The notes: generated from the sequence alone by a model not told the origin. A DNA stretch of 64,000 nt from Austropuccinia psidii (GCA_023105745.1 JALGQZ010000004.1:37524437-37588436); one strand, 5' to 3'; shown: positions 45,051 to 56,492, numbered from the stretch's first letter. Program-made: numbers and translations.

Positions 45051-47215
45051 TGTAAGGTTTGTCTATGAAACTCTTGATAATAGTAGCAATATCAAGAATA
45101 CTATGACTGTCCTCAGTAGAAATATATAATATAACAAAATATTATAACCACAAATTTAAATATAATTATTAAAAATAGTTATATAAAAAAATAAATTTAA
45201 TTATTCTTATAAAAATATAATAATAAAACATAATAATTATAATAAATTATAATTATTCTATTATTGTTATAGTCACTGACAGTTATAACAATAAGAATTG
45301 TAAAGCTCTTAATGAGACAATTACACGTGGAAATATGAATATTAACCACTTATAAATAATATAAATATTATTTATAAAAGAATTATAACACACACTGTGC
45401 AGAAATAATTCTTATAGAATAAAATTCTATATAAAAAAACTAATACTAGATAAAAAAGATATAGAACTTTTAGAGAAAACTTACTTATAATATTTATTTA
45501 ATGCAACAAGTCAAACAGCAACAGTTATTACATTAAATAATGATTATAAGTTAAAAAACACGCCTAAAATCAATAATTTTAAAGAGGAAACAACTTTTTA
45601 TGATAAAATTTTAAGATTAAAGAGTTTTAAGAGGAATTGGTGGATTTTAAAAGATATTTAAGATGATAATTGTATAATATAAAATATATTATTGATGATT
45701 ACAATAATAATCTGAATTTTATGACTTCATATCTTTTAATTTACAATTAATAAAGAATAAAATAACTTAAGAATTACTTTAATAATAAGATTTTATAAAT
45801 AATAAAACTTTACCTGTTTAAATTTCTAATATGATTGGATTGATGAATGATCGACAAAAACAGTGATGAAAAGACTCTTTTCATGTCTTCAGAGCAGATC
45901 TCATGATTCATAATGAATGTAGAGGGCGTGGTAAGATCAAAACTGAAAAAACCATACTTAAAAACAAAGTTCTTAACTTAAGGCAACTTGTTTTTAATTC
46001 CAATTTAAAGTTACCAGTGTTATTCTTAACTCCATGTAACTTTAATCCTCATTTAAACTAATTATTTTTAAGTTTTCAATATAAAGAAACTTATTTATAT
46101 TAAAGTTGATCACATGAACAACTAAAGAATAGAGTTTTAAGCAGAAATCTCTTAAACTCAATTTTTAATTAATTTTTAAAGAAATCATAATTTTCTTTGA
46201 GCTTAATTAAAAAAAGGAAATTTCCAGGCTAATTACCCAGGAAATTTATTTATAAAAGATACTTAAAATTTAATTTATATATAGATAATATTAAATTCGA
46301 AGTTGTGTGAAACTTTCAAGCAAATCCATTGAGAGTTGGATTTTTAATGAATTTTTGAAGTTACTATTATTTTTCCACGTAAAATAACAATACACACCAA
46401 ACCTTAGCTTTTGATAAGGTTTTGATGCTTGTAACTTTAAAGTTTTAAGCTTATTTAAGGTTTTTAAGCTTAATCAAGCTTTGACAGTTCTTAAAACCTT
46501 GATTTCAAGCCAGCATATTGGGATTTACCCTTTGGAAATTGGGTTAAGACCAGTTTAAACCTTAAGGTTGGATCAAAGTCTAATCTTAAAGTTTAAATAA
46601 GGTTGAAAATCCTCCAATACCGGTGGACAACGTTAATTGAATCATTGCAGATCCAAAAAGTTGGGTACCCCAGCTCTATTTGGTCTTTTTCCTTTGTCCC
46701 ACCTTTTTACGTGGATTTTGCCCTTTTATTTATTTAAAGCCATACCATGGCTTTAAACCCTTTCAAATTGAGCTCACGCAGGATTTACATTCTGTATGGC
46801 AGATCCTTAGCCAATTCAGTAAATATACACCACACCTCAATTTTAACTAAAATCTTGGTAAGCTTGCATTAACCTTATGCAACTTTAAATTTAAGCTTAT
46901 TTAAGCTTAAAGTTAACAATTTTAAAAAATGTTAAAAAAGTTACATTAGTACTCTGAGATTCTTAAATCTTCTAATATCAAAAGGAATAAGTGTTTTTGG
47001 GTATAACACCTTATGGATGTACCCTAGGTCATTTTTGGTGTAGAATCCAAAAATGACATAATATTTATAACTTTGTTTATCCAAAAAAAGTTATACTTAT
47101 TTTTTGTTATTTTTTACTTTAATTTCAACTAAAAAGTCGGTTTAAGACAAAATTAACTGTTTATAAAATCATTTGTGGCCTTATGGGTATGTTATACATA
47201 CCTCACAGGCTCATA
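45051..47215 (-). mobile_element. solo type-3 LTR after element C pol
   Basis: 2165 bp. The reverse complement starts TATGAGCCTGTGAGGTATG and ends CATAGACAAACCTTACA, flanked by exact TTTAT repeats (45046-45050 and 47216-47220). It is homologous to 4177-6096 in the opposite orientation. The first two bases read TA where TG is expected. AT-rich, no genes. The 3' block of C resumes at 47216. Confidence 0.85.
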
Positions 47216-47297
47216 TTTATGGTGCTTGGTGGGGAGAGGAATTACCAAAGGTAAGTCCCACTCCTGGTATACACCTTTAGGGGTATTCTACTCTTAT
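47216..47297 (+). repeat. 3' block of element C
   Basis: TTATGGTGCTTGGTGGGGAG, GGTAAGTCCCACTCC and the purine run TTTAGGGGTATTCTAC, as after pol in B (26258) and D (61380). The copia 3' end follows directly at the same position where B and D show copia-LTR-like sequence. Confidence 0.6.
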
Positions 47298-47572
47298 GTT
47301 GTAAGCATCACCTTGGCCACTCTGTGAGCACTTTGAAAATTTTGTACGCAGATCTTTGGCTGGGCTTTTCAACATTCAATTCCCAAATTATGGCCATTTT
47401 CACTTGGGCAAAGGGACCATTCACTCTTTTATTTCTTTTCCAAGTCTTTCAATTCAGTTCATCCTTCAACGATGTTGTTTTCTTTTTATGGCACTGGCAG
47501 GAGTGGTAACTACCAAAAGTAAGTTCCTCTAATGATGTGCACTTCCCTGAGGCATGGCTTGATTTTTGACAC
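47298..47572 (-). repeat. probable copia 3' LTR
   Basis: On the minus strand the purine tract GAGTGAGGGGGGG is followed by TGTCAAAAATCAAGCC (47572), a plausible LTR start. The likely end is CTTACAACA at 47298. The length is about 275 bp, small but usual for copia. No intact 5' partner is left, so the ends are inferred. Confidence 0.5.
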
Positions 47573-50500
47573 CCCCCCTCACTCCTAGCCCACAAACTCC
47601 TAAGCTTGTTAATGCACGTTGTAGATTAGTTTTTGTTACTGACTTTGTAAGAAAGTCAGCTAACATTTCCACTGTTGGAGCAAATTGCAGTTTAATGAAA
47701 TTGGACTGAACCGCTTCCTTGACAAAGTGGAGCTGTATATCCACATGTTTCATTCGTTTGTTATTGAGGTTGCAATTGCCATTAGCAGTACTAATGCAAC
47801 TCTGATTGTCTTCCCAGACTATTATCGCATTGTCAAATTGATAAATTTCAGCTTCTTGACACCACTGACAAAACCACAGGAGTTCTGAGGTAAAATCGCA
47901 TAGAGATTTGTATTCAGCCTCAGCTGTTGAGATTGACACAGATGGTTGTTTTCTTGTTTTCCAGAAGATAAGACAACCGTGCATTTGTGCAAGGAAGCCA
48001 GAGGTTGAACGGTGTGTTTCCTGACAATTACCCCAGTCAGCATCACTGAACACAACTAGACCAGACTTCTTGTTTCGCATGTAGCAAAGCCCCACATCTT
48101 GTGTGCCCCGAAGGTACTTTAGTACATGTAAGAAGGCCTTCAAGTGCTGTATGCCTGGTTTTTCCAAATACTGAGACAGGCAACCAACAGCAAAAGAGAG
48201 GTCGGGTGGAGTGGCTGTGCTGAGGTAATTTATACTGCCGATGGCACTACAATAGTTGAGCTCAATAGCCTCGAAGACTTTTCTCTCATCCTCTGTAGCC
48301 GGCCCTAAGTGCAAGTTTGGTACAAGAGGAGTGCTTACAATCTTACACTCCTGCATTCCATAAGAGTGCAGCAGTGATTTGATGAAGTGTTGTTGATTCA
48401 GGGTTATGAAATTCTGTGATTGCTTCACTTTAACTCCCAATAGCAGGTCCGCTGGCCCAAGGTCTTTAATCTGGAATTCTTTGTTGATTTGTTCTTTGAA
48501 GCTTTGTAGACTTCGCCTAAAAATTGCCATGTCATTGACATGGACATATATCCATATTTGATCTGGTGTTTTCCTATAGAAAACACATGGGTCTAGTTTG
48601 CAGACAAGAAAGCCTGTATCTAGCAGCCATGTTTTAAGACGAGTGTACCACGCTAATGGAGCTTGTTTGAGGCCGTATATTGCCTTTTTAAGACAAAGGC
48701 AGTATTGTTGTTGGTTAAGGTCCAAGCCCTGTGGAATGCTCAGATAGACAGTTTCTTTAAGCGGTGCGTTCAAGAATGCACTCTTGACTTCTATCTGATG
48801 AAAGTCTAAATTGTTAGCACATGCATGAGCAATTAGTGCTCTCAGGGAGTTAAGTCGACCTGTAGGAGCATAGGTTTTATCAAAGTCTATGCCGGGAGTT
48901 TGCGTAAACCCCTGTGCACAGAGTCTAGCCTTGTGCTCAATAACCGTATTTTGGTGGTCCCTTTTTAGCTTGAAGACCCATGTTGTGCCCACAATCTTAT
49001 ATTCTTTCCTAAGCTCTACAACCTCCCATACGTTTAGGTTGTTCATTGTTGTTAATTCCTTTTCTATAGCCAACACCCATGCCTCTTTATCTTCAGATTT
49101 CAGGGCACTTTGGTATGTAGCAGGTGCGTCGTTTGCTATGCTAAGGTAAGCTACCGCCCTTCTTTTGTATGGTAGTATGTGCAGGGGGTCAACATTAGAA
49201 GTGATAATAGTAGGATGACGAGGACCAATTACTCGTATCCTAGTTATCCCAGTGTTACTGTCAACCTGCTGTTGATCATCCATCCCTCCTTGAGTTGAGT
49301 TGTTGTCATTGATTGTTTGTTCATTAGTTGTTTCTTGCTGTGCTCCTATGTTTTCAGCTAGATTTGGCCCTTCAGAAGAAGCTTTGGTTTGTTCGGATAG
49401 TACATCGTTGATTTCTACTGGAAGAACATCAATTTCATCCAAACTTCTCCCTGTTGACATGGTTTCAATCGCCCACAAGTTTTTATTCTTACCACCTAAG
49501 ACATAAGGAAAGGCTTTTTCATTGATGGTTGCATTTCTTGTAACTATTACCTTTAGATCTGATAAGCGTAATATTTGATAATAAGTATTTTCATTTTCAA
49601 AACCTAGCAAAACACCTTCTTGACCGGGAGGAGCAAGTTTCCAACTACGCCTACTCTTCAAGTTTTAGATTACTGCACAACACCCAAATATTCTCAACCT
49701 GCCTAGTCTGGGGGGATTGTTGCTCCATAGCTGATAGGGTGTTTTGTTTCCTCTCGATGGAGTGGGTGACATATTTGAAAGGAAGACAGCCGTATTAATC
49801 GCTTCGGCCCAATATTGGTTTGGCAAGTTAGCAGCACCCATTAAACACCTGACCTTTTCAAGAATGGTGCAATTACACCTTTCTGCATAGCCATTATGCT
49901 CAGGAGTCTCAGGAGGTGAAAATATGTGTACAAAACCACAGTTTTCAGCCAATCTTTTAAATTTCTCATTTAAGAACTCACCTCCCCGATCTGAGGTTAG
50001 TTTCTTTATCTTTTTATCCTGTTGATTTTCCATGTAGTTCTTGGCAATGACAAATTGGTCGAAACTCTCAGATTTTGTTTTTAGGAATTTTATTATTTTA
50101 AAAGATGTTGATTGGTCAATGATTGTAAGCAGGTATTTGAACCCAGATATCAAGGGTGGGGTGATTGGTCCTACCACATCAATGTGGATTGAATCCAAGG
50201 ATTTGCTAGCTGAGGTGAAGTGGTGGTTAAAAGCTAAATGGTGAGATTTATTTGTTTCACATATTAAACATGGGGTTTCTGTACTTGATAGTCCTAAACT
50301 TTTAAGAACGGCTGGTCCAGGATGTCCTAGTCTACCATGCCATGGCAAAGTCCCACTTGCAGTCGTGAAAAAAGTTCTTGGTAAGTCATATTTGATATTC
50401 ATTAACCAATTAATGATTTCTCCATTGAGTAATGTCTTCCCATTAGCGATGAGAGAAAAGGTGTTGTTCTCTCAATGAACGGTAAGTCTATTTTTGAACA

Positions 50501-50619
50501 GTTCTAGCATGCTTATAAGGTTACATTTCAATTTTGGAATGAAAAGACAGTTTTCCAGTGTTAGAGTCTTTTCATTACATCTTAGTTGTACTTCACCTAT
50601 CCCATGAGCTTTCAAGTTA
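47529..50619 (-). pseudogene. copia Pol: protease end, integrase, RT, RNase H
   Basis: 50472-50619 ends the protease (TLTLENCLFIPKLKCNLISM) with TGA at 50472-50474. Integrase (49665-50402) has WHGRLGHPG..CLICE (HHCC), IHIDVVGPI, LTSDRGGEFLNEKF and PEHNGYAER, and a TAA at 49665-49667. The last 710 codons give RT (ELRKEYKIVGTTWVFKLKRD, YAPTGRLNSLRALIAHACAN, AIYGLKQAPLAWYTRL) and RNase H (VVFSDADWGNC, STAEAEYKSL, EDNQSCISTANGN, KHVDIQLHFVKEAV). The catalytic YVDD-type box reads HVNDMAIF, so the first Asp is Asn (codon 48534-48536). Everything stays in one frame. Confidence 0.93.
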
Positions 50620-51567
50620 CTCTGTGTCAGCCTGTGACTCAAAATAGAGCACCAGCATGACATCCAACATGCCATAAGTAATGGTATGAGGAATATTGGA
50701 CAAATATAGCCAATACAAGTAAATTATAAAGAGGAAACCTCCTCAAAGATAATAAGAAAGGACAAAGATATGCCCTATCAAAGATAAGACCAAATAAGCA
50801 AAAACTCTTATTCTGGCCTCTAATCTAACTTATGTATATTTAATGGGAACCCCACCAGAATTGTTATTTTTCTTAAAGCTCACATAGAGAGCTACACAAT
50901 GATATCATCCATGTTGTTGTAACACCACTACAACTGGAGATACCATATAACCTTATTTTCAAAACCAAGTCCCCCTGAAAGTCAAAGAGGGCTTGTACAA
51001 AACTGTACAAAAGTATAACCAAATTAAAGATCTCAACAAGAGCTCTAATTTGAGACACCTTAGACCTCTGTATCTCTTAAATTGACTGAGGGATCTTGGT
51101 TCAAAGGTTTAATAACCAAAATACAGATATTCTGAAAACAAGAAAATAAACAAACCCCTGTATTTTTGGCATACACTCATACAACTGTACAGTGTAATAT
51201 ACCAAACTGTAGAGCTCATCAAGCCCTACAAAACTGTATCATCAGAATACTGATATCTTCCAAATTGAAGAAGATATCTAGCATGGAAGTTTTTGAAGCC
51301 TCATACTGATGTACAAAATTACATCCAAAAACTTAAAACCCTTATAACTTTTGCTATTTGCAAGAAGGGTAAACATGAAGCATACCAAATTGAAGAGCTC
51401 ATTAAGCCCTTCAATTCTGTGCTCTTGGTTTCTTGATATCTCAAAAACTGACTGAGATATCTTGGTTGGAAGTATTTTGACCAATACTGGCCTGTACCAA
51501 ACCTGTACCAACCAGTACTGGCTTGATACTTAAAATAATGGTTGTTTAAAGCTTAAACCCGCCCAGA

Positions 51568-51761
51568 ATGACTAATATTAGTCATCCAGACACTCTGGAC
51601 ACGTCACAATGGTGCTGACGTGGCCTGTGAAGAGTTTTTTCACCCTGTATTGATCCAGAATGATCATTTGTGGTCCAAAAACCACAATTCTGACTATGCT
51701 GACGTCAGAATTGATGGTACAGAACCACAACCCAGCCTCCAGAGTGAAAATTTTCACTCTG
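51568..51761 (+). promoter_or_regulatory. palindrome cluster in the U3 region of E
   Basis: Within 200 bp upstream of the TATA-like motif lie ATGACTAATATTAGTCAT (51568-51585, perfect), TTGTGGT/ACCACAA (51668-51687), AATTCTGAC/GTCAGAATT (51686-51712) enclosing TGACGTCA (51700-51707), and a 22-bp perfect palindrome with arm CAGAGTGAAAA (51740-51761). TGACGTCA is the classic bZIP/CRE site. I infer enhancer-like binding sites. Confidence 0.6.
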
Positions 51762-51805
51762 TAGACGTGTGAAGAGCCTACCAGTCTTTCACAGTCCTCA
51801 GAGGA

Positions 51806-51838
51806 GATAAAAGCAGGTCTTTCCTCACTGGAAAAGAC
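51806..51838 (+). promoter_or_regulatory. TATA-like motif and hairpin in the LTR of E
   Basis: GATAAAAG (51806-51813) is followed by GTCTTTCC (51817-51824), loop TCACT, and GGAAAAGAC (51830-51838): eight pairs with one bulged A. It is equivalent to the A, I and H hairpins but with different bases in the stem. Duplicate at 57674-57706. Confidence 0.6.
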
Positions 51839-52121
51839 TCATCTTATCATGAATTAACATCCTTACGTAGTAAAACTGTCTTATACCAGTAGTACTCTTA
51901 GGATTATATTGATATAATTAAAATAATTAATTATTGTAGTGTTTCTTTACAGTCAAAGATATTAGAGCATTGCAACCCAGGTCCTCAATAGACTCATCAC
52001 CACTGTTACCACATAGCAGTAGGACCTGAAGACTTAATTTTTATTTATTTTGTGTGTGTCACAGTCATAGTGCTAGCTTGTATTTACTATTTTTAAGCTA
52101 CTACATAGACTCACCCTGACA

Positions 52122-52140
52122 TTTTGGGGGCCTGGCCGTT
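52122..52140 (+). promoter_or_regulatory. putative primer-binding site of E
   Basis: TTTTGGGGGCCTGGCCGTT directly follows the 5' LTR. Nearly the same sequence follows the LTR of I (35460-35475), and a decayed one follows H (63019-63030). The TGGGGGC core resembles a tRNA-Pro-type primer site, but the tRNA of this organism cannot be checked here. Confidence 0.5.
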
Positions 52141-52385
52141 GTTTTAACCTATCCTGGACCTATTTTGGCGATTTTTGGATCATCTTCACTATTTTTGAAG
52201 GTTTTTTACTATAAAAGTAAGTACAATTTCGAGTTTTTTTCATTTTTTAACTAATTTTCATCTCTTATATTATAAAAATATAATATATATTTTTTATATA
52301 TTGTATTTTATCAAAATATATTAAATAATATATTTTATTTTATTTTTGAGTATTTATACTCTTCAAAGCTTTATATTGCAATTTT

Positions 52386-53205
52386 CACGAAAATTAATAA
52401 TAATAAATAATTATTATTAATTTTTCAAATTTATTTTTATATACAAACAGTATATTTAAATAAAAAAAAAATTATTTTTTACCAAATTGTGTAAAAATTA
52501 ATTTAAATCATAATATTTATTGTAAATCAACAATAAATATTGAAATAATAATTTTATTATTTCAATTCTTTAATATTCAAATTGAATATTATTGAAGAAG
52601 ATCTTTTTTTACTCAAGTTGAGGAAAAATTGATTAAAATTTTCTTTTTTTGATAAATAATCAAAAAAAAAAAATCTTAATAATAATAAGTCATTGTTATC
52701 AATTTACCACGAAAATTGATAATAATAAGTAACTATTATTAACTTCTCAAACTTATTTTTATATACAAATAGTATATTTAAATAGAAAGTATAATTAATT
52801 TTTACCAAATTGTGTAAAATTAATTCATAATATTTATTGTAAACCAACAATAAATATTTAGATAATAATTTTATTATTATTTAAATTCTTTAATATTCAA
52901 ATTGAATATTATTGAAGAAGAATCTTTCTACTCAAGTTGAGGAAAAATTCATCAATTTTAATAATAATAAGTAATTATTATTAACTTCCCAAACTTATTT
53001 TTATATACAAATAGTATATTTAAATAGAAAGCATAATTAATTTTTACCAAATTGTGTAAAATTAAGTTAAATCATAATATTTATTGTAAACCAACAATAA
53101 ATATTTAAATAATAATTTTATTATTATTTCAATTCTTTAATATTCAAATTAAATATTATTGAAGAAGAATCCTTTCTACTCAAGTTAAGGAAAAATTCAT
53201 CAATT
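52386..53205 (+). repeat. three tandem repeats of about 250 bp in the leader of E
   Basis: Units begin near 52386, 52709 and 52954. Each contains CTTATTTTTATATACAAA.AG, TTTTTACCAAATTGTG, AACAATAAATATT and ATTGAAGAAGAATC, ending in CTCAAGTTGAGG. Units 2 and 3 are closest. About 75 bp of extra sequence separates units 1 and 2. Extremely AT-rich, non-coding. Confidence 0.85.
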
Positions 53206-53672
53206 TTTTTAAAAAAATAAAAAAATAAATAAATAAAAATAAGTAAATAACTTATCAATAATATTCAAGTTTAATAATATAAACTTTTAATATTAACTAC
53301 TTTACTTATAAAAATAAGTGAAACAAAACTGTTATTTCTTCAAAAAATAAAAAATAAAATAATAATAATAATAAATAATTAAAACTCAAATATACAACCA
53401 AACTCAGAAGAAATAACAGTAAGGAATTGGAAATTTTGTTTATTCAAATTGAATTACAAACCTTCTCCATTTTCTTTCAAAGTGGAAAAAATACATTCCA
53501 TTTGAGACAAAATCACAGTGAAATTCATCTGTACCAGCCTCAAAGACAAGGAGGCAGTACTAACTCCCAAGCAAATTGCCAAGGAGTATAAAGCAAAAAT
53601 CAGTCCAAGGGCCTTTTAAAGGTAAAGAAACCTTGGAAAATACAGAATTTTTGTCTTTTGTCATTTTTTAAC

Positions 53673-56468
53673 ATGACAACTCCATTTCTCAAAGATCTTG
53701 GATACCCAAGAAATCAGCCAGAAATCTGGCAAAGAAGAAACAGAGGGAGAGGGCCACCCCCTTCTGGATCAAATAACCAACAAAGGACTTATTATCAGGA
53801 AACTCCTGCCCAAAGTTCCACCCCAAACCAAGTTCAGCCAAGTCCAACAAAAGAATTGGACAGATGCAGAAAAAATAACTCATATGCATCTACTCCTGAA
53901 AGACTTGTTCACATGGAGTATGGACAACAAAACCTTCACCATGAAAGTATTATGGGAGGAAATTGGAATAATGAGGCAAAAAATATGAGTAAATCTTATT
54001 ACTTGCCAAAAGGTTCTGGAAGAAATGAAAAGTTGGAATCTCAACAGCCATTTCATACTCTCAGAAGAGACTTGAATCAGAAGGAATCAGACAGAAACCC
54101 AAGCCATAGAGAATTCTTGGCATATGGAAGAGCCCAATCTGATTCAGGAACACCAAGGCATGGAAGAAGAAATTCCATCTTTCCCACATCAGTCCAACAG
54201 CTACAGGACTTTAAATCTAAAGGACAATATTTCCAGGACTCTCCAGTCATCCCTGGTGGTTTCCAGCAGAGGAAATGGAGCCCTAGTAGAGAACAAGAAT
54301 TCTTTCAGGAAGGAGAAGATAGAATCAGATCCTTTGATGAAACAATGAATAAAATTAGTCCAAGAGGAACACAAATCCTAAAAGACACTGTACCTACCAA
54401 TAGTGTTAGCTCAGAATCAATTGATCCTCAGCTTAAGTCTATTGATGATAAAATACCGCCTCAAAAATTTGAAACCACAGATTCCAGAGGTAGTAGTTTC
54501 ATATGGTCCAACATGGGTAAATTCATGGATTGGACATATGATCATGTTCAAGAAGTGACTTCAGAAATGAAAACACTCAAGGAAGAAAACTCCTTCCAAG
54601 CAACAGTCATAGAAGACTTGAACACAAATCTATCCAGAATTTGGGCAGAATTTGAAACTAAAAACAGACAGTTGAACTCAATACTAGAGGAACAACAAGC
54701 TGTGAGAAGAGATTTAAGAAATATCCAATCTCAACAGGAAATCCTGGAAAAAGAAGTGGATTTTCTCTATAAAAAGGAGGAAAAAGAAGATAATTTCTTC
54801 CCTCAAACAACTCAAGAGGATAAACCAATCACCAAAGTAAAAGAGGAAGAATCAGAAAACCAAGCTCCTGAATCCCAGGATCCAAAGTTAAGGTCTGAGT
54901 CTATTTACCAAGATGGTGAGAACCTCAGTTACTCTGAGAAACAAGCATTGAAGCAATTACCTGAAGTGGTAAATTGGCCTAAATTCTCAGGAATTGGAGA
55001 ATATGATCATATGGAGCTTATTGATTATATTAATGGACTTTTTGTTGATGTACCAAAGATACCAGACTACTGGATCACCACAAGACTCAACACTGCATTC
55101 AGAGGCCATGCAAATATATGGTACACTGAAATGAAAGAGATACATGGTAGGAAAAGCTGGCCATGGTGGAGAAACCAAATAATACAAAAGTACAGCAATG
55201 GTACTTGGATTTGGCAAAAAACCATCTCTTTTGAGAGTGACAGATACTCTACAGAAAAAGACCCTTATGAATGGTGTCTTAAACAAACAAAAAGACTCAA
55301 ATCTATTGATCCAAACATGACAATAGAGATGAGAAATCATAAGATTCTGACAAAACTTCCAGGAGACTTAGAACATGCAGTAAAGTGCAGATGCAGCAAA
55401 ATAAGCAGCATTGATGACATAGCAAATGTCATACAAGATGTCAGAAAAAAGACATCAATTGGCAGTAGTTCACCCTATAGGTCACATGATATCAGAGAAA
55501 AACCAAAGATACTCATGGAAAAAGACCTCAAACCTACTAATGGTGAAGAAGCACCAAGGAGAAGGAACACATGCCATAACTGTGGATCACCTGACCACTA
55601 TGCAAATAATTGTCCCAAGGGAAAAAAGAAAATATTTGCAATAGAGGAAGAGTCAGTGGAAGAACACATGGAGTACAAATCTGACTCTGACAGCATGGGA
55701 AATGGGCTAAGACAGGATTCAGACAGTGGATCAGAGCCTATTGAACAATATTTATTAGAGTATGAGGATGAGAAAACAGAATCAGTCCTAGGAAACTCTG
55801 TGAAACCAGAACTCATTCAACCCAAAAATGGTGAAGACAGAAGTGGCAGAACCATTGATGCGAAAGAGTATTTGGAAGTACCCAAAACTGGTATGGCCTT
55901 TATTCATGGAGCAAAATCAAAACTTGATGTGTACATTGAAAATAAAAAGCATCCTTTGATTTTCGACACAGGAGCAAATTGCTCAGTAGTAGCCAAAGAA
56001 TACTTGGACAGACACTTTCCAATGTGGAATGCAGAGATACTTTTAACAAAAGCAAGAAGCTTTAAAAGTGCTGCAGGCGAAATGAAGTCACTTGGAATAA
56101 TCCAAAAAATAATTATAATACCACACAAAATGGGAAACCTCAGATTAAACATTGAGTTTGTGGTACTTGAAAATGCTAAGTTTGATGGATTCTTAATGGG
56201 TACAGAGTACCATAGAATCTATGGCATAAGCATACATAATTCCCTAGAGAGTTACTTCATAATTGGGCAAGACAAACAAAGAAAGTTCTACTTTGAAACT
56301 GACAACCCCAATCAAATAAAAAGATATTCCAATAGGGATTATTTAATAGAGAGAAGGAATGAACCACCAGACAAAGACCAATGGGTAAAACTGGATGATG
56401 TTTCAGATCAATATTCTTATTTGAAAGGATCAAGAGCCTCCATGAGGACAAAAGAGTCTCATCAATGA
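53673..56468 (+). CDS. element E Gag-protease fused to the Pol C-terminal tail
   Basis: 931 codons, no stops. The in-frame ATG at 53673 (MTTPFLKDLGYPRN) is chosen over an upstream TTG. Order: Gln/Ser/Pro-rich unstructured region (1-285), coiled coil (about 289-372), Gag core (about 419-572; GEYDHMELIDYINGLF, WPWWRNQII), zinc knuckle CHNCGSPDHYANNC (634-647), acidic region, and retropepsin with FDTGANCSVV (Asp 765) ending GFLMGTEYHRIYGI. It then passes directly to a tail (about 888-931) with RDYLIERR, DKDQWVKLDDV and RAS.RTKESHQ, matching the Pol end of element A. So about 3 kb of pol is missing, in frame. The product could form particles and cleave itself but cannot copy or integrate DNA. Confidence 0.93.
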   Translation: MTTPFLKDLGYPRNQPEIWQRRNRGRGPPPSGSNNQQRTYYQETPAQSSTPNQVQPSPTKELDRCRKNNSYASTPERLVHMEYGQQNLHHESIMGGNWNNEAKNMSKSYYLPKGSGRNEKLESQQPFHTLRRDLNQKESDRNPSHREFLAYGRAQSDSGTPRHGRRNSIFPTSVQQLQDFKSKGQYFQDSPVIPGGFQQRKWSPSREQEFFQEGEDRIRSFDETMNKISPRGTQILKDTVPTNSVSSESIDPQLKSIDDKIPPQKFETTDSRGSSFIWSNMGKFMDWTYDHVQEVTSEMKTLKEENSFQATVIEDLNTNLSRIWAEFETKNRQLNSILEEQQAVRRDLRNIQSQQEILEKEVDFLYKKEEKEDNFFPQTTQEDKPITKVKEEESENQAPESQDPKLRSESIYQDGENLSYSEKQALKQLPEVVNWPKFSGIGEYDHMELIDYINGLFVDVPKIPDYWITTRLNTAFRGHANIWYTEMKEIHGRKSWPWWRNQIIQKYSNGTWIWQKTISFESDRYSTEKDPYEWCLKQTKRLKSIDPNMTIEMRNHKILTKLPGDLEHAVKCRCSKISSIDDIANVIQDVRKKTSIGSSSPYRSHDIREKPKILMEKDLKPTNGEEAPRRRNTCHNCGSPDHYANNCPKGKKKIFAIEEESVEEHMEYKSDSDSMGNGLRQDSDSGSEPIEQYLLEYEDEKTESVLGNSVKPELIQPKNGEDRSGRTIDAKEYLEVPKTGMAFIHGAKSKLDVYIENKKHPLIFDTGANCSVVAKEYLDRHFPMWNAEILLTKARSFKSAAGEMKSLGIIQKIIIIPHKMGNLRLNIEFVVLENAKFDGFLMGTEYHRIYGISIHNSLESYFIIGQDKQRKFYFETDNPNQIKRYSNRDYLIERRNEPPDKDQWVKLDDVSDQYSYLKGSRASMRTKESHQ

Positions 56469-56480
56469 TGAGCCTTTTTT

Positions 56481-56492
56481 GGAGGGAGGGTA
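56481..56492 (+). promoter_or_regulatory. polypurine tract of E
   Basis: GGAGGGAGGGTA lies directly 5' of the 3' LTR and 13 bp after the ORF's stop. It is expected to prime plus-strand synthesis, as in element A. Confidence 0.75.

Larger units (their letters stand above)
50625..52121 (+). repeat. 5' LTR of element E
   Basis: Starts TGTCAGCCTGTGACTC, ends CACCCTGACA. Related to the type-1 LTRs of A, I and H, mainly at both ends and around the TATA-like/hairpin region. ORFs at 50873-51058 and 51278-51511 recur unchanged in the 3' LTR and are not genes. Confidence 0.95.

Noticed and set aside
50873..51511. Two minus-strand ORFs duplicated exactly at 56741-57379
   Set aside because: They are identical because they lie in the two LTRs of E; no homology to proteins and no conservation in other type-1 LTRs.
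52386..53205. Repeats considered as a CRISPR array
   Set aside because: Units are about 250 bp, contiguous and diverged, without short repeats or unique spacers, in a eukaryotic retroelement leader.
53689..53889. Antisense and alternative-frame ORFs over the E gene
   Set aside because: Shadows of the 931-codon frame; no independent motif support.
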